Origin: Paguma larvata
Lineage: Eukaryota; Chordata; Mammalia; Carnivora; Viverridae
Reading direction: 5' to 3'
Length of the DNA stretch: 64,000 nucleotides
Assembly: GCA_030068075.1 (NCBI GenBank)
Contig: CM057843.1
Coordinates: 17,317,370 to 17,381,369, forward strand
Position numbers and translations under genes: made by a program. Under the pieces are notes generated by a model that saw only the letters and a list, made by a program, of their open reading frames with translations, was not told where the DNA came from and did no database searches. Shown here in pieces: positions 31,165-41,941 of this stretch (positions within the stretch are counted from its first letter, which is position 1; every line of letters starts with the position of its first letter).

Positions 31165-31345
31165 CACCACCCGGTAGAGTAGAAAGAGCGCTGAGCCAGG
31201 CGCCAAGCAGCCAATCCCGCAGGAATCGATCGGGTGATCGTGGGCACGTCAGCTGACCTCTCCCTGCCAAATGTTCTCCACCCCCAAGTAGGGAGTCGGA
31301 CCACGTGACGTCTCGCGGTCCCTTCTAGCTCCACAATTTTAATCT
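31165..31345 (+). mobile_element. MIR/THER-like SINE relic
   Basis: GTAGAGTAGAAAGAGCGCTG, GGGCACGTCAGCTGACCTCTCC and a final GGTCCCTTCTAGCTCC match the plan of a core-SINE. Confidence 0.5.
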
Positions 31346-31799
31346 GCTGCATCGAATCATTACTTTTGACATATGAGGTGGCCTACCTAAAATGCTGGCT
31401 CTCCATCTTGCGGCCTGAAAGCCTTTTCCATCTCGGTTATTTTTAGCTCTGGTGGTCGTTTTGATGGGTTTCCCTCCGCAGCAGCACGTCCCCGCAGCAG
31501 CTGCTGGAGCCCGGGCCCGGCGGCCTGATTAAAGAACACATCGAGTGTGTGCAGGTGTCCATAACCACCGCGCCGTCGCACTGGATGCTGGCACGTGGGA
31601 AGGCAGACACCGTCCCTCCCAGAGAGTGTGTCCAGAGAACATCAGCGTCATATGCAGGCAGGGGAGGGAGGGTTCAAGTTCTGCCCTCTCTGGTACAGCT
31701 TAGGAGGTTGCGATCCTGCCCCTCCACGAAGCCCGGGGCCAACGCCGAAGAATGCGTGGAATGATCCTACCTCACTCCCTTCCTCCTTCATCTCATTTA
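31346..31799. other. Unique GC-rich DNA, candidate conserved element
   Basis: 31440-31620 is GC-rich with several CpGs and contains CAGCAGCTGCTGGAGCCCGG. A 64-residue minus-strand frame overlaps but cannot be called a gene. Confidence 0.35.
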
Positions 31800-32012
31800 T
31801 TTTTTTGTATAATGTTTATTAATTTTAGAGAGAGAGGGAGAGATGGAGTGTGAGCAGGGGAGGGGCAGAGAGACAGGGAGACAGAATCTGAAGCAGGTGC
31901 CAGGCTCTGAGCTGTCAGCACAGAGCCCAACGCGGGGCTCGAACTCATGAACCACGAGATCATGACCTGAGCTGAAGCTGGACGCTTAACCGACTGAGCC
32001 ACCCAGGCGCCC
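31800..32012 (-). mobile_element. CAN-SINE, complete
   Basis: Minus-strand copy with ~17-bp TSD: CTCCTTCATCTCATTTA (31783-31799) and CTCCTCCACCTCATTTA (32013-32029). Confidence 0.93.
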
Positions 32013-32029
32013 CTCCTCCACCTCATTTA

Positions 32030-32494
32030 ATCTCTTGATAGCCCTGGGCAGGTTTATAAAGTTTAGGTGTCCTAGAGGTGAATGAGAGAAAGAGGGTGCT
32101 GGGGGAGAGAGAGGAAGAAGAAAACAGACAATGCACTTCCACTGTCACCTGACCCAGGCTTTGAGCCCATTTGATGGGCTCGGTTCCAGTATTTAGGGTT
32201 TTCACCGTGTTACCCACAAACACAACGAGCCTAAAATCTGCCTTCAAACTCGGCATAAGTAAAAATGTCCTATGGGGTAGAGCCTTGTGGTTCACCATTG
32301 GAATCAGTCTCTCAGGTTAATGCTAATCTTTGTTTTTCATCTTTTGGAACCAGGTGCTCAAGAAGGTACAATCAGTCTTCATCTTATTGTAACTCAACTG
32401 ATAGCTTTCCATCTACGTGGAGAGACTTGGTACATGTAGCTCAAATACCTCTCTCAAATTCGTTCAATTAGTTAAACAAAATGTCAGTTGAGAA
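32030..32494. other. Unique DNA
   Basis: No recognised repeat or gene. Confidence 0.4.
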
Positions 32495-32508
32495 GCACTA
32501 GGTTGGGA

Positions 32509-32720
32509 GGGGCGCCTGGGTGGCTCAGTCGATTAAGTGTCTGACTCTTAATTTTGACTCAGGGCATGATCTCACGGTTCGTGGGTTCGAGTCCCGCCTA
32601 GGGCTCTGCCCTAACAGTGCAGAGCCTTCTGGAGATTTTCTCTCTCCTTCTCTGTCTGCCCTCTCTCTCCTTCCCTCTCAGAATAAATAAATAAACTTAA
32701 AAAAAAAAAAAAAAACCAAA
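32509..32720 (+). mobile_element. CAN-SINE, older subfamily
   Basis: Body has GTCTGACTCTTAATTTTGACTC and a shortened middle block. Flanks CACTAGG at 32496 and 32722 form a short TSD. Confidence 0.88.
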
Positions 32721-32728
32721 ACACTAGG

Positions 32729-33265
32729 AATTGGGTGAAAGTGGTCAAGAGGTATACACATCCAGTGATAAGATAAATAAGGCATGTAATGTAGGACATG
32801 ATGGCCATAGGGACCAAAATTGTATTGCATATATTTGGAAGTTTCTAGGGGAGCAGATCTTCAAAGGGCTCATCTTCAGGGCAATAAAATTGGCAACTGT
32901 GAAGTGATGACATTAAGTGAACTCACCCTAGTGGTCATTTCCCAACATACTCATATCGAATCATGACCTTGCATGCCTTACACTTAGCCAATGTTAGGGG
33001 TGCCTGAGTGGCTCAGTCATTTAAGCATCTGACTTCAGCTCAGGTCATGATCTCACATTTAATGTGTTCGAGCCCCACATCACGCTCTCTGCTATCAGTG
33101 CAGAGCCTGCTTCAGACCCTCCGCCCCTTTCTCTCTCTGCCCCCTCCCTACTTTCCCTTTCTCTTAAAAAATAAAATAAAATAAACACTTACCAAAACAA
33201 CAACAAAAAAAATCAAAAAACCTCACACAATGCTATATATCAATTGTATCTGAATTAAATGCAGG
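32729..33265 (+). mobile_element. L1 3' end, split by a SINE
   Basis: ATTGGGTGAAAGTGGTCAAG, AAGATAAATAAGGC, GGTCATTTCCCAACATAC, and after the SINE ATGCTATATATCAATTG; a standard L1 3'UTR terminus. Confidence 0.8.
32997..33218 (+). mobile_element. CAN-SINE
   Basis: Plus-strand copy inside the L1 tail. CCAATGTTA before and ACAATGCTA after continue the same L1 site. Confidence 0.9.
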
Positions 33266-33415
33266 GGAGAGACTGAAAACAAATAAATGCAAATGGAAGA
33301 AGAAAAAAAACACTCACAAAGGTACCCTAGAATTGCCAGACTTCCTTGATAGAACTAGCCTAGCTCATACCATCCAAAAAAGGAATGTGTCCAGCCTGGG
33401 ATCGTATTCATAAAG
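33266..33415. other. Unique DNA
   Basis: Short A-rich spacer. Nothing recognised. Confidence 0.4.
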
Positions 33416-33426
33416 AATGCGGTTTA

Positions 33427-33652
33427 GGGGCTCCTAGGTGGCTCAGTCAGTTAGGCGTCCGACTTCGGCTCACGTCATGATCTCACGGTTCCTGGGTTCG
33501 AGCCCCGCATCGGGCTCTGCACTGACAGTGTAGTGTCTGTTTGGATCCTCTTTCTGCCTCTCTCTCTCTCTCTCTGCCCCTCCCCTGTTTACGTGCATCC
33601 ATTCTCTCTCTCTCTCTCTCTAAAAAAAGCAAACATTAAAAAAAATTTTTTT
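33427..33652 (+). mobile_element. CAN-SINE, complete
   Basis: Plus-strand copy with TSD AATGCGGTTTA (33416-33426) and AATGCGGCTTT (33653-33663). Confidence 0.92.
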
Positions 33653-33663
33653 AATGCGGCTTT

Positions 33664-34853
33664 ATGCGTACTGGATTGTATTTTATCTGTCCACGTGTCA
33701 TTTCCATTCAGCAGTGCTCGCCATGTCAAAAGCACTGTTTGGCAGGCCTGATCAGAAGCTGAAGGGGGGCCCTCAGGGTAACAGCCTGGCCCCACGCATC
33801 TTTAGGTAATAATTGCTACCTTCTCCCATGTCTGCTTACTGCTCGAAGCAGTCCCTTTTTGAAAATCTGGGGCTCTCGTCTCTTCCGGCTTTCTGCTTTT
33901 CACCCCATGTCCCCCAAGCCCTCAGCACGCTCTGGTGGTATAGTTCTGTTCCAAACACATCCCTGGGACTTTCAGAAGAGCAGGCTAAAGTTTCAGAACA
34001 GGATCCGTTGCCAGCTCTCACTAGGCTCCGAATCAGGAATTTTGTGTATAAGAACTGAGGATTAGTGCTGTTCGAGCTAGGGCGTGGGGCAACGACCGTG
34101 GAATTTTTAAAGAGGCCGATCAGTGCGGAATGCTTTGCGGAGATGTGAACGTTGATCAAACTCACATGTGAGAGATGATCCCCACTGGCCGCTTCTGTGT
34201 GCTTGGATCTTCTCAGGGTGCCTCCGGTTCCGGGCAGGGAGACGGGACTGCCTGCCTGCTGCTTGGCGCCTGAGAAGCCTCGCTCCCTGGAACAGCTCTG
34301 GGCACAGCCAGCTTCTCGGTGATGTTAACCAGAGCTGGCTGCTGGGATCCTAGAGGATCAAAAGGAATTGAAAGAAATTGTACATGAGCCCAGAGAAAGC
34401 CCATCAAATCACTTCCTTGTGTCCACGGGTCCCACCCATTAATAGCCTGCCAGACCCAAATACCTGAGGAAAAACAGGGTACGGAGAGAAGAAAGAAGGG
34501 GAGGCTGACCCCGGCAGACAAATGAATCTATCCCCAAATTCTGGGTTCGCCGGTTAGTATTAGAGGCCAAGGGGGTACCGCCTTCCTGTGCGTATCACTG
34601 GTGTGTGATTTTAGGGGGAAAGTTATTTAATCCTCTTGTATTGCGCCAGCTAATATTCCTCATCAGTGTCATAAGAAGTCCACCCAGCCTAGAAACCCGC
34701 TCCAGAGTGGGGGTCTGGGAGGAGAGAAAGACAGGGTGGAAGAGGAAAACGCAGAGACGAGCTAATTCAAAGACCATTAATATCTCCCTTGTCTCCACCC
34801 AAAAGCGGTAGATTCTCTCACAGTCTCCTTTCGTCCCCGGTCCTTACTTTCTT
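33664..34853. other. Unique DNA, candidate conserved segments
   Basis: 1.2 kb of unique sequence with no transposon recognised. The short frames on both strands at 33813-34165 and 34168-34521 overlap each other and are not supported. Confidence 0.45.
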
Positions 34854-34960
34854 TATTTTTGTTTTGCTCCAGTAACTACCATGGCAGTGACTATTACCAA
34901 GGCACAAGTGTTTCCCTTCTTTACTCTGCTGACCTCATTAAATCATCCAAGCAAAGCTCT
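34854..34960. repeat. Local repeat, copy B
   Basis: Partner of 30749-30850. Shares ATTTTTGTTTTG, ACCATGGC/ACCATGAC, CAAGGCACA and a CCTCAT segment in the same order. Confidence 0.5.
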
Positions 34961-35059
34961 GATTTGTAGACTTTGATCAAATCGACTCTGCTCCCAAAGC
35001 CCGCCTCCTGGCGATTCCCCTTCCCTGGAGAAGAACAGGCTACCAAGCAAGTCGAGCCA

Positions 35060-35745
35060 TCAGCTCCAGTGTGCCTCTGTGCCTTCGCATGAGCCGTTCC
35101 TACCCATCACGTGTTTGTTCCCTCTTACCCACCGGGTGTCCCGACTCAGCCCCATGCCAGCTCCTGCCATCTTGACAGCCCGCCTCCTTCCCATCCCACA
35201 AGGGGCTGCCAAGTCCCCTGCTTCCCTTTCCACGCCTGTCTCTCTCTCTGGTCTCGTAACATGTGTGCGTTGTTCTGGTAGAATGCTCCTCCACGTCTGG
35301 TTTTCTCAGCTATGAATGACTCAAGGTCAAGACCCGCAACCGATTCACCTTTCGATTACTAGCAACCCGTGAATGATTGTCGAAGGAGTGCTCTTTCGCC
35401 AGAGGACGGCCAGCCCCATTCTTTGTCCCATCGCAAACCCTGCCTCTCATTCTTTGCTTTCAGCGAGGACAGGTAGGCCGTACAGAATGGATGGGGAAAT
35501 CGTGGTAAGGAACAGCACTATAATGTATGCGTGCGTGTGGCTCTATGGGGGGTTTACCCTTTGAGCACAGATGCAACTGCCTTCCACCGTCTGTTTATCT
35601 GTTTCTTCCCTCTTCATCACGTAACATCCTGTCCAGAATGATTACAGTGAAGATTGAGGCTTACTAAGTAAGGGCTTCAGTACATGCTCAACCAATGGTT
35701 GGTAAACGAACCGACTGAATGATGGAACAAATGAATAAAAGCAGA
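35060..35745 (+). mobile_element. Possible L2 relic
   Basis: GTGCCTTCGCATGAGCCGTTCC near the start and ATGCTCAACCAATGGTTGG plus GAATGATGGAACAAATGAA near the end fit an eroded L2 3' region. The middle is not recognisable. Confidence 0.4.
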
Positions 35746-35794
35746 ATGATTGGGAGCAAGTTTGCAAGAGGTTGGGGCAGTTTCCCGTAATTGT

Positions 35795-35872
35795 CTTCAT
35801 GTCATATGCGCTGAATGGGACACAAGTGCTTGATAAATGTTAGTCTTCGTCACCATCATCATCATCATCATC
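35795..35872 (+). repeat. MIR 3' end with (ATC)n
   Basis: GTGCTTGATAAATGTTAG is a MIR terminus and is followed by an (ATC)n microsatellite at 35852-35872. Confidence 0.65.
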
Positions 35873-35994
35873 AACATCGTCATGAAGAAGGCCTGGTATT
35901 TCTATTTAGCGATGAATCTTTGCCATTAAAGCCTGATGCCCACCATTATGGTTAATATGTGAGGTTCTGGGAGTTCCCGCCAACGGCAATCAGA

Positions 35995-36207
35995 CAAACG
36001 ATAATAGCCATCGTTTGTGCCAGGCACTGGGTTCTGTGCTCTACAGGCAAAGGTTTGCTTAATCCTCAGAAGATCCCTGTAAAGTAGGTATCATTATCCG
36101 TTTTTACAACCGAGGAATCCGAGCCTCAGAAATTGGGTAAATTACAGAAGATTTGAGCCAGTAGGTGGTACAGTCGGGATTTACCGCAGGTCTGTCTGTT
36201 GCTCTAC
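35995..36207 (-). mobile_element. MIR
   Basis: Reversed MIR: GTGCCAGGCACTGGGTTC, CTTAATCCTCAGAAGATCC, GTAAAGTAGGTATCATTATCC, ACAACCGAGGAATCC and AGTCGGGATTTACC. One of the best preserved MIRs here. Confidence 0.85.
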
Positions 36208-36560
36208 AAGAAGAAAAAGAAGGAAGCAGTCTAAATACTGACATACATTTCTTGCAAAGAAATGAATATCTCCTTGCAAAGCCCTAGATCTCCCCCCACA
36301 TAAAATAACATAAGATAGCAAATAAAAGCTAATTACGAAATAAATAAATGCTCAAAAACTTTGCCTTGTCTATAAAGCCCCAGTATTTGGTTCAAAATAA
36401 AGTGCTATCTAAAGATCTCCTTCACGACAACAAAGAAAAGATTAAAATAGTGCATCATGTGCCCCGGTCCACAAGATGTGATTTCCCAAATCACCCCTGC
36501 CCCAGAAGCCACAGCCCCTTCCTTACCTTGAGGATAAAAATTTAACCACATTTTTGGCAA
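36208..36560. other. Unique DNA, AT-rich
   Basis: No recognised repeat. One 65-residue frame (36348-36545) without support. Confidence 0.4.
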
Positions 36561-36676
36561 AGTAGGAGTGAAACTTTTAAGTTACGTTCAAGGTCTATAT
36601 CAAGAAAACAACTGAAAAACTTTACTAAGAGACATGCTATAATGAAAGTATATTAAAAGATGTGCCCTGTTTCCAA

Positions 36677-36880
36677 GGGCACTTGGGTGGCTCAGTCGGT
36701 TAAGCGTCCGACACAGCTCAAGTCCTGATCTCACGGTTCATGAGTTCAAGCCCCATATCAGGCTCTCTGCTGTCAGGGCAAAGCCCCCTTTGGGTTTTCT
36801 GTCTCTCTCTCTCTCTCTCTCTGACCCTTCCCCAGTCTGTCTCTATCTCTCTCTCAAAAATAAGTAAACATTAAAAAAAA
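36677..36880 (+). mobile_element. CAN-SINE
   Basis: Plus-strand copy in L1, with GATGTGCCCTG (36659) and GATGGACCCTAC (36881) as TSD. Confidence 0.9.
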
Positions 36881-37189
36881 GATGGACCCTACTTCTGGAT
36901 GAGAAGATTTAATATGGAGAAGATGTCAAATTTTCACAAATTTAGTTTTACCTTACGATGCCAGTAAAACTCTTGACAGGACTATTTTCTGAAACTCCAC
37001 GAAATGGTTTTAGCATTCATATGCGAGAATACGCCCAGCAGAAAAGTGAAAAATATTATGGAAAAGAGGAGTTACAAGAAGGGTTTAGCACACAAATATT
37101 AACATGTAATATACAGGATAATAATTAAAGTAGTATGTTACTGGCACCAAATTAGGAAGACAGAATAATAAAATAGAATTAGAAGTATA

Positions 37190-37415
37190 GGGGCCCCTGG
37201 GTGGCTCAGTCGGTTGAACGATAGACTTCAGCTCGGGTCATGATCTCACGGTTTGTGAGTCGGAGCCCTGAATCAGGCTCTGTGCTGACGGCTCAGAGCC
37301 TGGAGCCTGCTTCAGATTCTGTGTCTCCCTCTCTCTCTGCCTCTCCCCTGCTCCCACTCTGTCTCTATCTTTCTCTCTCAAAAAGATAAATAAACATTTT
37401 TAAAAATTTAAAATA
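37190..37415 (+). mobile_element. CAN-SINE, complete
   Basis: Plus-strand copy in L1 with perfect TSD AGAAGTATA at 37181-37189 and 37416-37424. Confidence 0.93.
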
Positions 37416-37437
37416 AGAAGTATAATAGCAGACCCAA

Positions 37438-37455
37438 GTGTGTGTGTGTGTGTGT
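37438..37455. repeat. (GT)n
   Basis: Nine or so GT units followed by ACATGTATGT. Confidence 0.85.
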
Positions 37456-37510
37456 ACATGTATGTAATACTTGATAAATTTTGATAAAAATTTTGTTTAA
37501 AAAATTTTAA

Positions 37511-37717
37511 GGGGTGCCTGGGTGGCTCAGTCGGTTAAGTGGCCGACTTCAGCTCAGTTCATGATTTCACTGTCTGTGAGTTCGAGCCCTGCGTCGGGCT
37601 CTGTGCTGATGGCTCAGAGCCTGGAGCCTGCTTCTGATTCTGTGTCTGCCTCTCTCTCTGCCCCTCCCCTGCTCATGCTCTGTCTCTCTGTCTCTCAAAA
37701 ATAAACATTAAAAAAAT
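37511..37717 (+). mobile_element. CAN-SINE
   Basis: Plus-strand copy in L1. AAAAATTTTAA-type A/T flanks on both sides. Confidence 0.92.
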
Positions 37718-37879
37718 TTTTAATCAGTAAAAAAGAAAAAGAATAAATAATTCAATAAATGGTTTGGGGTAGACTGGCTAACCTGCCTAGTAAGTAAATA
37801 TAAATACCAAACTCACACTACACCCTAAATAAATTCCAGATGTGCTAAAGTTTTCAGTGTTTTTAAAAAGTAAATTACA

Positions 37880-38094
37880 GGGGCGCTTGGGTGGCTCAGT
37901 CGGCTAAGTGTATGACTTTAGCTCAGGTCATGATCTCATGGTTTATGGGTTCAAGCCCCGAATCAGACTCTGTGCTGATGGCTCAGAGCCTGGAGCCTGC
38001 TTTGGATTCTGTATCTCCCTCTCTCTCTCTCTCTGCCCCTCCCCCACTCGTGCTCTGTCTGTCTTGCTCTCAAAATAAATAAAACATTTAAAAG
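37880..38094 (+). mobile_element. CAN-SINE
   Basis: Plus-strand copy in L1 with an intact tRNA-like head. Confidence 0.92.
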
Positions 38095-38622
38095 AAACTA
38101 AGTATAAAACGCAGTAAAAATTTCTATGTAACTTTTAGCAGGGCAGAGCTATAAAGTGTCTTATCAAGGGCAGAAGGGAAAAAAAAATCAAAAAGCAAAT
38201 GACAAACCCAAACAAACTTTTTGTAAGTTACATGGTAGGGACTTCATTCCTCCACATGTAAAGATTCTGTATGAATCAGTTAGAAAGAGATAAAACTGCC
38301 AGGTTAAAGCTCAGCAAAAGCAAGTCACAAAAGAAATACAAAGAGTTGTAAACCTTACCAGAAATCCAAGAATTGCATCAGAGAATATCTTTGAGAGGGT
38401 ACTGCTTCAGTGATCAAAGGGGCAAGAACTTTCTAAACTGTCTGTTAGGTTTGAGTAATGCCCTAGTCGTGAGGAGTATAAATTTATGCAGGCTTTCTGG
38501 ATGTTAATTTTGCTGCAGATGTGAAAAAGACCTGAAAGAATAGTATCTTGCTTGGAAATATTAGTAAGGAAGTAACCACACATGCAAATAAGCATTTAGC
38601 ATTTAGAAAGCTCGTGGAATCT

Positions 38623-38850
38623 GGGCGCCTGGGTGGCTGTTGGTTAAGTATCCAACTCTTCATTTCGGCTCAGGTCACGATCTCACGGTTCGAGAAAGAC
38701 ACAGTGTTCTGATAGCCCTGGGGGCTGTTTGAGATTCTCTCTCTCCCTCTCTCTCTCTGCTCCTCCCCTGCATGCGCACACATGCAAGCATACTCTCTCT
38801 CTCTCGAAATAAATAAACATTAAAAAAGCAAGTTTAAAAAAAAAAAAAAA
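38623..38850 (+). mobile_element. CAN-SINE with altered A box
   Basis: Head reads GGGTGGCTGTTGGTTAAG, lacking CAGTC of the usual A box. The B-box half is also damaged (CACGGTTCGAGAAAG). It ends in a long A run. Confidence 0.88.
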
Positions 38851-39114
38851 GTTCACCGAATCATTGTTATGGTCATGACAAACTGGAAATAGTTTGAATT
38901 TCGAACTTCAGAGAAATGGCTTTATTTAATTAATTAATTTATTTACTTTTGGATAAATGGTTTTAAAAAGTGGTCGTACACACACACAGTGGAATTCTGT
39001 GGAAATGGATGAATGGATAAGAAAGATATATTCTTGGTATATGCGCATTTATGTGTAATATATAAAAGTATGTTGATAAAAAAATACATATTTAAATATG
39101 TAAATGGAATTATT

Positions 39115-39564
39115 TTTATACGTTGCAGTGGAATATTACTTGGTCATGAAAAAGAATGAGATCTTACCATTTGCGACAACATGGATGGATCTAGAGGGCA
39201 TGACGCTAAGTGAAATCAGTCAGAGAAAGACGATTCCCATGTGATTTCACTGACCTGTGGAAGGTAAACAGCTAAACAAAAGTGGAAACAGACCGATACA
39301 TACAGAGAACAAGCTGGTGGTCGCCGGGGCGGAGGGGGGCAGGCAACATGGGGGAAGGGGAGAGGGAAGTCCAAGCTTGCGGTTCTGGAATGAATAAGTA
39401 TGTCACGGAGAATATGGCCAGAGTGGTTGCAGATTGCACGGTGACAGGTGATACGCGGAGTAGGTACGCTTGTGGTGAGCACAGCATAACATTAGAGCTG
39501 TCCAGTCACTACGTCGTATGCCCAAAACTAACGTAACCTTGTGGGTCGACTATATGTTAATTTT
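39115..39564 (+). mobile_element. Younger L1 3' end
   Basis: GTGGAATATTACTTGGTCATG, ACAACATGGATGGATCTAGAG, GTGAAATCAGTCAGAGAAAG and GTGGTGAGCACAGCATAAC are the L1 3'UTR of a later insertion inside the older L1. It ends at the SINE at 39565. Confidence 0.8.
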
Positions 39565-39790
39565 ATTTTTTAGTTTTTTTTTTTAATGTTTATTTATTTC
39601 TGAGAGAGAGAGAGAGACAGAGCACAAGCAGGGAGGGGCAGAGAGAGAGAGGGAGACACAGAATCCAAAGCTGGCTCCGGGCTCCGAGCTGTCAGCACAG
39701 AGCCTGACGTGGGGCTTGAACCCATGAACCTCGAGGTCGTGACCTGAGCTGAAGTTGGACGCTCAACCAACGAGCCACGCAGATGCCCCT
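39565..39790 (-). mobile_element. CAN-SINE, complete
   Basis: Minus-strand copy with TSD ATATGTTAATTTTA / GTGTGTTAATTTTA (ending 39564; 39791-39804). Confidence 0.92.
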
Positions 39791-39921
39791 GTGTGTTAAT
39801 TTTAAAAAGTGATTACATATGTACACAGGAATACCATGCAGGCATTCTAAGGGAGACGCTGTAGTCCTATTTTATGACACGAAAGGCATTCACGATCAGT
39901 GACACAAGATGGTCTGGGCTA

Positions 39922-40155
39922 GGGGCGCCTGGGGGCTCAGTCGGTCAAGCGGTCGACTTCGGCTCAGGTCATGATCTCGCCGCCTGTGAGTTTGAGCCCC
40001 GCATCGGGCTCTGTGCTGATGGCTCAGAGCCTGGAGCCTGCCTCGGATTCTGTGTCTCCCTCTCTCTCTGCCCTTCTCCTGCTCATGCTCTGTCTCTAGG
40101 TCTCAAAAATAAATAAACGTTAAAAAAAAAAAAAAAGATTTAAATTTAAAAAAAA
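39922..40155 (+). mobile_element. CAN-SINE, complete
   Basis: Plus-strand copy with AAGATGGTCTGG (39906) and AAGATGGTATGG (40156) as TSD. Confidence 0.93.
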
Positions 40156-40163
40156 AAGATGGT

Positions 40164-40320
40164 ATGGCCTCATGGCCACATGCAGGTTTCCAGTGCTTGC
40201 GATGTGGCTGGTGCTACTGAGAAACTGAATTTTAATTTTAATTACTTTAATTAATTCTCATCTGAACAGCCACATGGCACTCTTGGCTGCCCCGGTGGAC
40301 CAGGCGGATGTGGAGTCTGG
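40164..40320. mobile_element. Unnamed DNA-transposon-like fragment
   Basis: GATGTGGCTGGTGCTACTGAG, AACTGAATTTTAATTTTAATT and CAGCCACATGGCAC resemble an abundant mammalian hAT MITE. I cannot name it with confidence. Confidence 0.4.
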
Positions 40321-40324
40321 TCCC

Positions 40325-40543
40325 TTTTTTTTTTTTTTCAAGTTTTTTATTTTATTTTTTGAGAGAGAGAGAGAGTGTGTGAGCAGGGGAGGGAGAAGGA
40401 GGGAGAGAGATACAGAATCCCAAGCAGGCTCCAGGCTCTGAGCTGTCAGCACAGAGCCTGACGCGGTGCTCAGATTCACCGACTGTGAGATCCTGACCTG
40501 AACCGAAGTCAGAGGCACAACCGACTGTGCCACCCAGGCACCC
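40325..40543 (-). mobile_element. CAN-SINE
   Basis: Minus-strand copy from T16 run to CACCCAGGCACCC. Abuts a second minus-strand copy. Confidence 0.9.
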
Positions 40544-40549
40544 TGATCC

Positions 40550-40739
40550 TTTTTGTTTTGTTTTGTTTTTGAGAGAGAGAACGAGCTCGGGCAGGGGAGA
40601 GGCAGAGCGAGAGGGGGACAGAGGATCCAAAGAGGGCTGTCAGCACAGAGCCCAACGCAGAGCTTAAACTCACAAACCGTGCAGTCAGGACCTGAGCCGA
40701 AGTCCATCGCTTAACCGACTGAGCCACCCAGGCGCCCCT
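40550..40739 (-). mobile_element. CAN-SINE with deletion
   Basis: Minus-strand copy lacking part of the middle block. GATCCTTTTT before (40545) and GATCCTATTTTT after (40747) are its TSD. Confidence 0.9.
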
Positions 40740-40870
40740 GGAATTCGATCCTATTTTTATCTATATCTGGATGTGCAGTCATAAAGATGCATACCCAAAA
40801 GTAAGCAGCGGTTATCCCCGAGACTGTAGGTCTCTTTGTTTAAATAAGTTTAAATTAGTTTTAATATCGG

Positions 40871-41690
40871 AAGGGGAGTTATTTGACAACTTAGCGCAAA
40901 GTGCTGTGAACTGCTTTGAAGACTCTTGTGTTCGGGGAGAGTGGTGACGTGGGTTCCTGATGGGTCTGCCTGGCCAGCCAGACTGAGGTGTACGTAATTG
41001 GAGGTCCCCTGTTTTCCCCGAGGACCCCTCCCGATGCCCCTGCCCCATATCCCTGCTCCCTGGGGGTCACCTCCCCAGAGTCACGGCCCCGGGCTTTGGT
41101 CAGTGCTACTTGGCCAACAACAGTTTCCTTAACGGACGGGCGGAGAGTAAGGAGCACGGGTTTGAGTGATGGGGAACGAGGGGTGGTTTTCATAGACGCC
41201 ACACCAGCGTGGTGGGGTCAGCCGCCCTGCTTCTATTCAGCTTGGCTTATCTCATCTGCTGTCAGAGCTTGTCAGCACGTCGTGTGCCCCGATCCGGGGA
41301 GATTTGCTTCTCATTTTGGCTCCCAGCCCGGCTCTCCGTCCCGGGAGGCAGGCCCGGGCATACTTCCAGGAAGAAAAATTATTCGAGCTGCTGGGCGTTC
41401 GGTGTTCTTAAGAAGTCCTCTGGAGCTCAGTGCAAGTGAAGGAGTCGGTGCAAGAACAGTTCTGCCAGATGCCCATACCTGGGGCTCCCCACAACCCTTG
41501 AGGGCCATCACGTAACACCCCTTTTGCCTTCATGGGGCTCTGCCTCACCCTGAGACCAGCACGGAATAATCAGACAGGAATACGAGGCTCTCCTGTCTGC
41601 TGTCTGTTCGTGTATCAGTCCCAGGACTCAACTCTGCTGAGTCGAGGGAGCCCTCCGCACTCTTCCCAACATATTGAGAACTGATGCATC
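40871..41690. other. Unique GC-rich DNA
   Basis: About 800 bp, CpG-enriched between ~40990 and 41480. A 175-residue plus-strand frame (40988-41515) is low in complexity and overlapped by frames on the other strand. No domain, splice or promoter evidence. Confidence 0.4.
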
Positions 41691-41703
41691 AAAAGAAAAT
41701 CCG

Positions 41704-41928
41704 GGGGCGCCTGGGTGGCTGTTGGTTAAGCGGCCGACTTCAGCTCAGGCATGATCTCACGGTCTGTGAGTTCAAGATCCGTGTCGGGCTCTGTGCTGAC
41801 GGCTCATCAGAGCCTGGAGCCTGCTTCAGATTCTGTGTCTCCCTCTCTCTCTGCCCTTCCCCTGCTCACACTCTGTCTCTAGGTCTCTTAAAAAATGAAA
41901 ATAAACATTAAAAAAATTAAAAAAAAAA
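41704..41928 (+). mobile_element. CAN-SINE with altered A box, young TSD
   Basis: Head GGGTGGCTGTTGGTTAAGC as in the 38623 copy. Perfect 13-bp TSD AAAAGAAAATCCG at 41691-41703 and 41929-41941, so this variant form was recently mobile. Confidence 0.94.
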
Positions 41929-41941
41929 AAAAGAAAATCCG

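Larger units (their letters stand above)
36561..39114 (+). mobile_element. L1 ORF2/3' region, broken by five SINEs
   Basis: Between SINEs the text follows the end of L1 ORF2: AAAACTTTACTAAGAGACATG, GGATGAGAAGATTTAATATGG, TTACTGGCACCAAATTAGG, AGTAAATATAAATACC, AAATAAATTCCAGATGTGC, GAAAGAGATAAAACTGCC and TGACAAACTGGAAATAG. Stops and indels are numerous, so it is long dead. Confidence 0.75.
39805..40870 (+). mobile_element. Old L1 continuation, broken by SINEs
   Basis: 39805-39921 (ACATATGTACACAGGAATACC) and 40740-40870 (GATGCATACCCAAAAGTAAGC, GGTTATCCCCGAGACTG) fit the 3' end of an old L1M element. Confidence 0.55.

Noticed and set aside
36561..40870. A functional L1 ORF2 gene
   Set aside because: Sequence is 3'-only, interrupted by SINEs, and shows many stops and indels. 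It is a relic.
40988..41515. 175-residue plus-strand frame
   Set aside because: Pro/Ser/Arg-rich translation typical of random GC-rich DNA, with no domain or codon-use signal.
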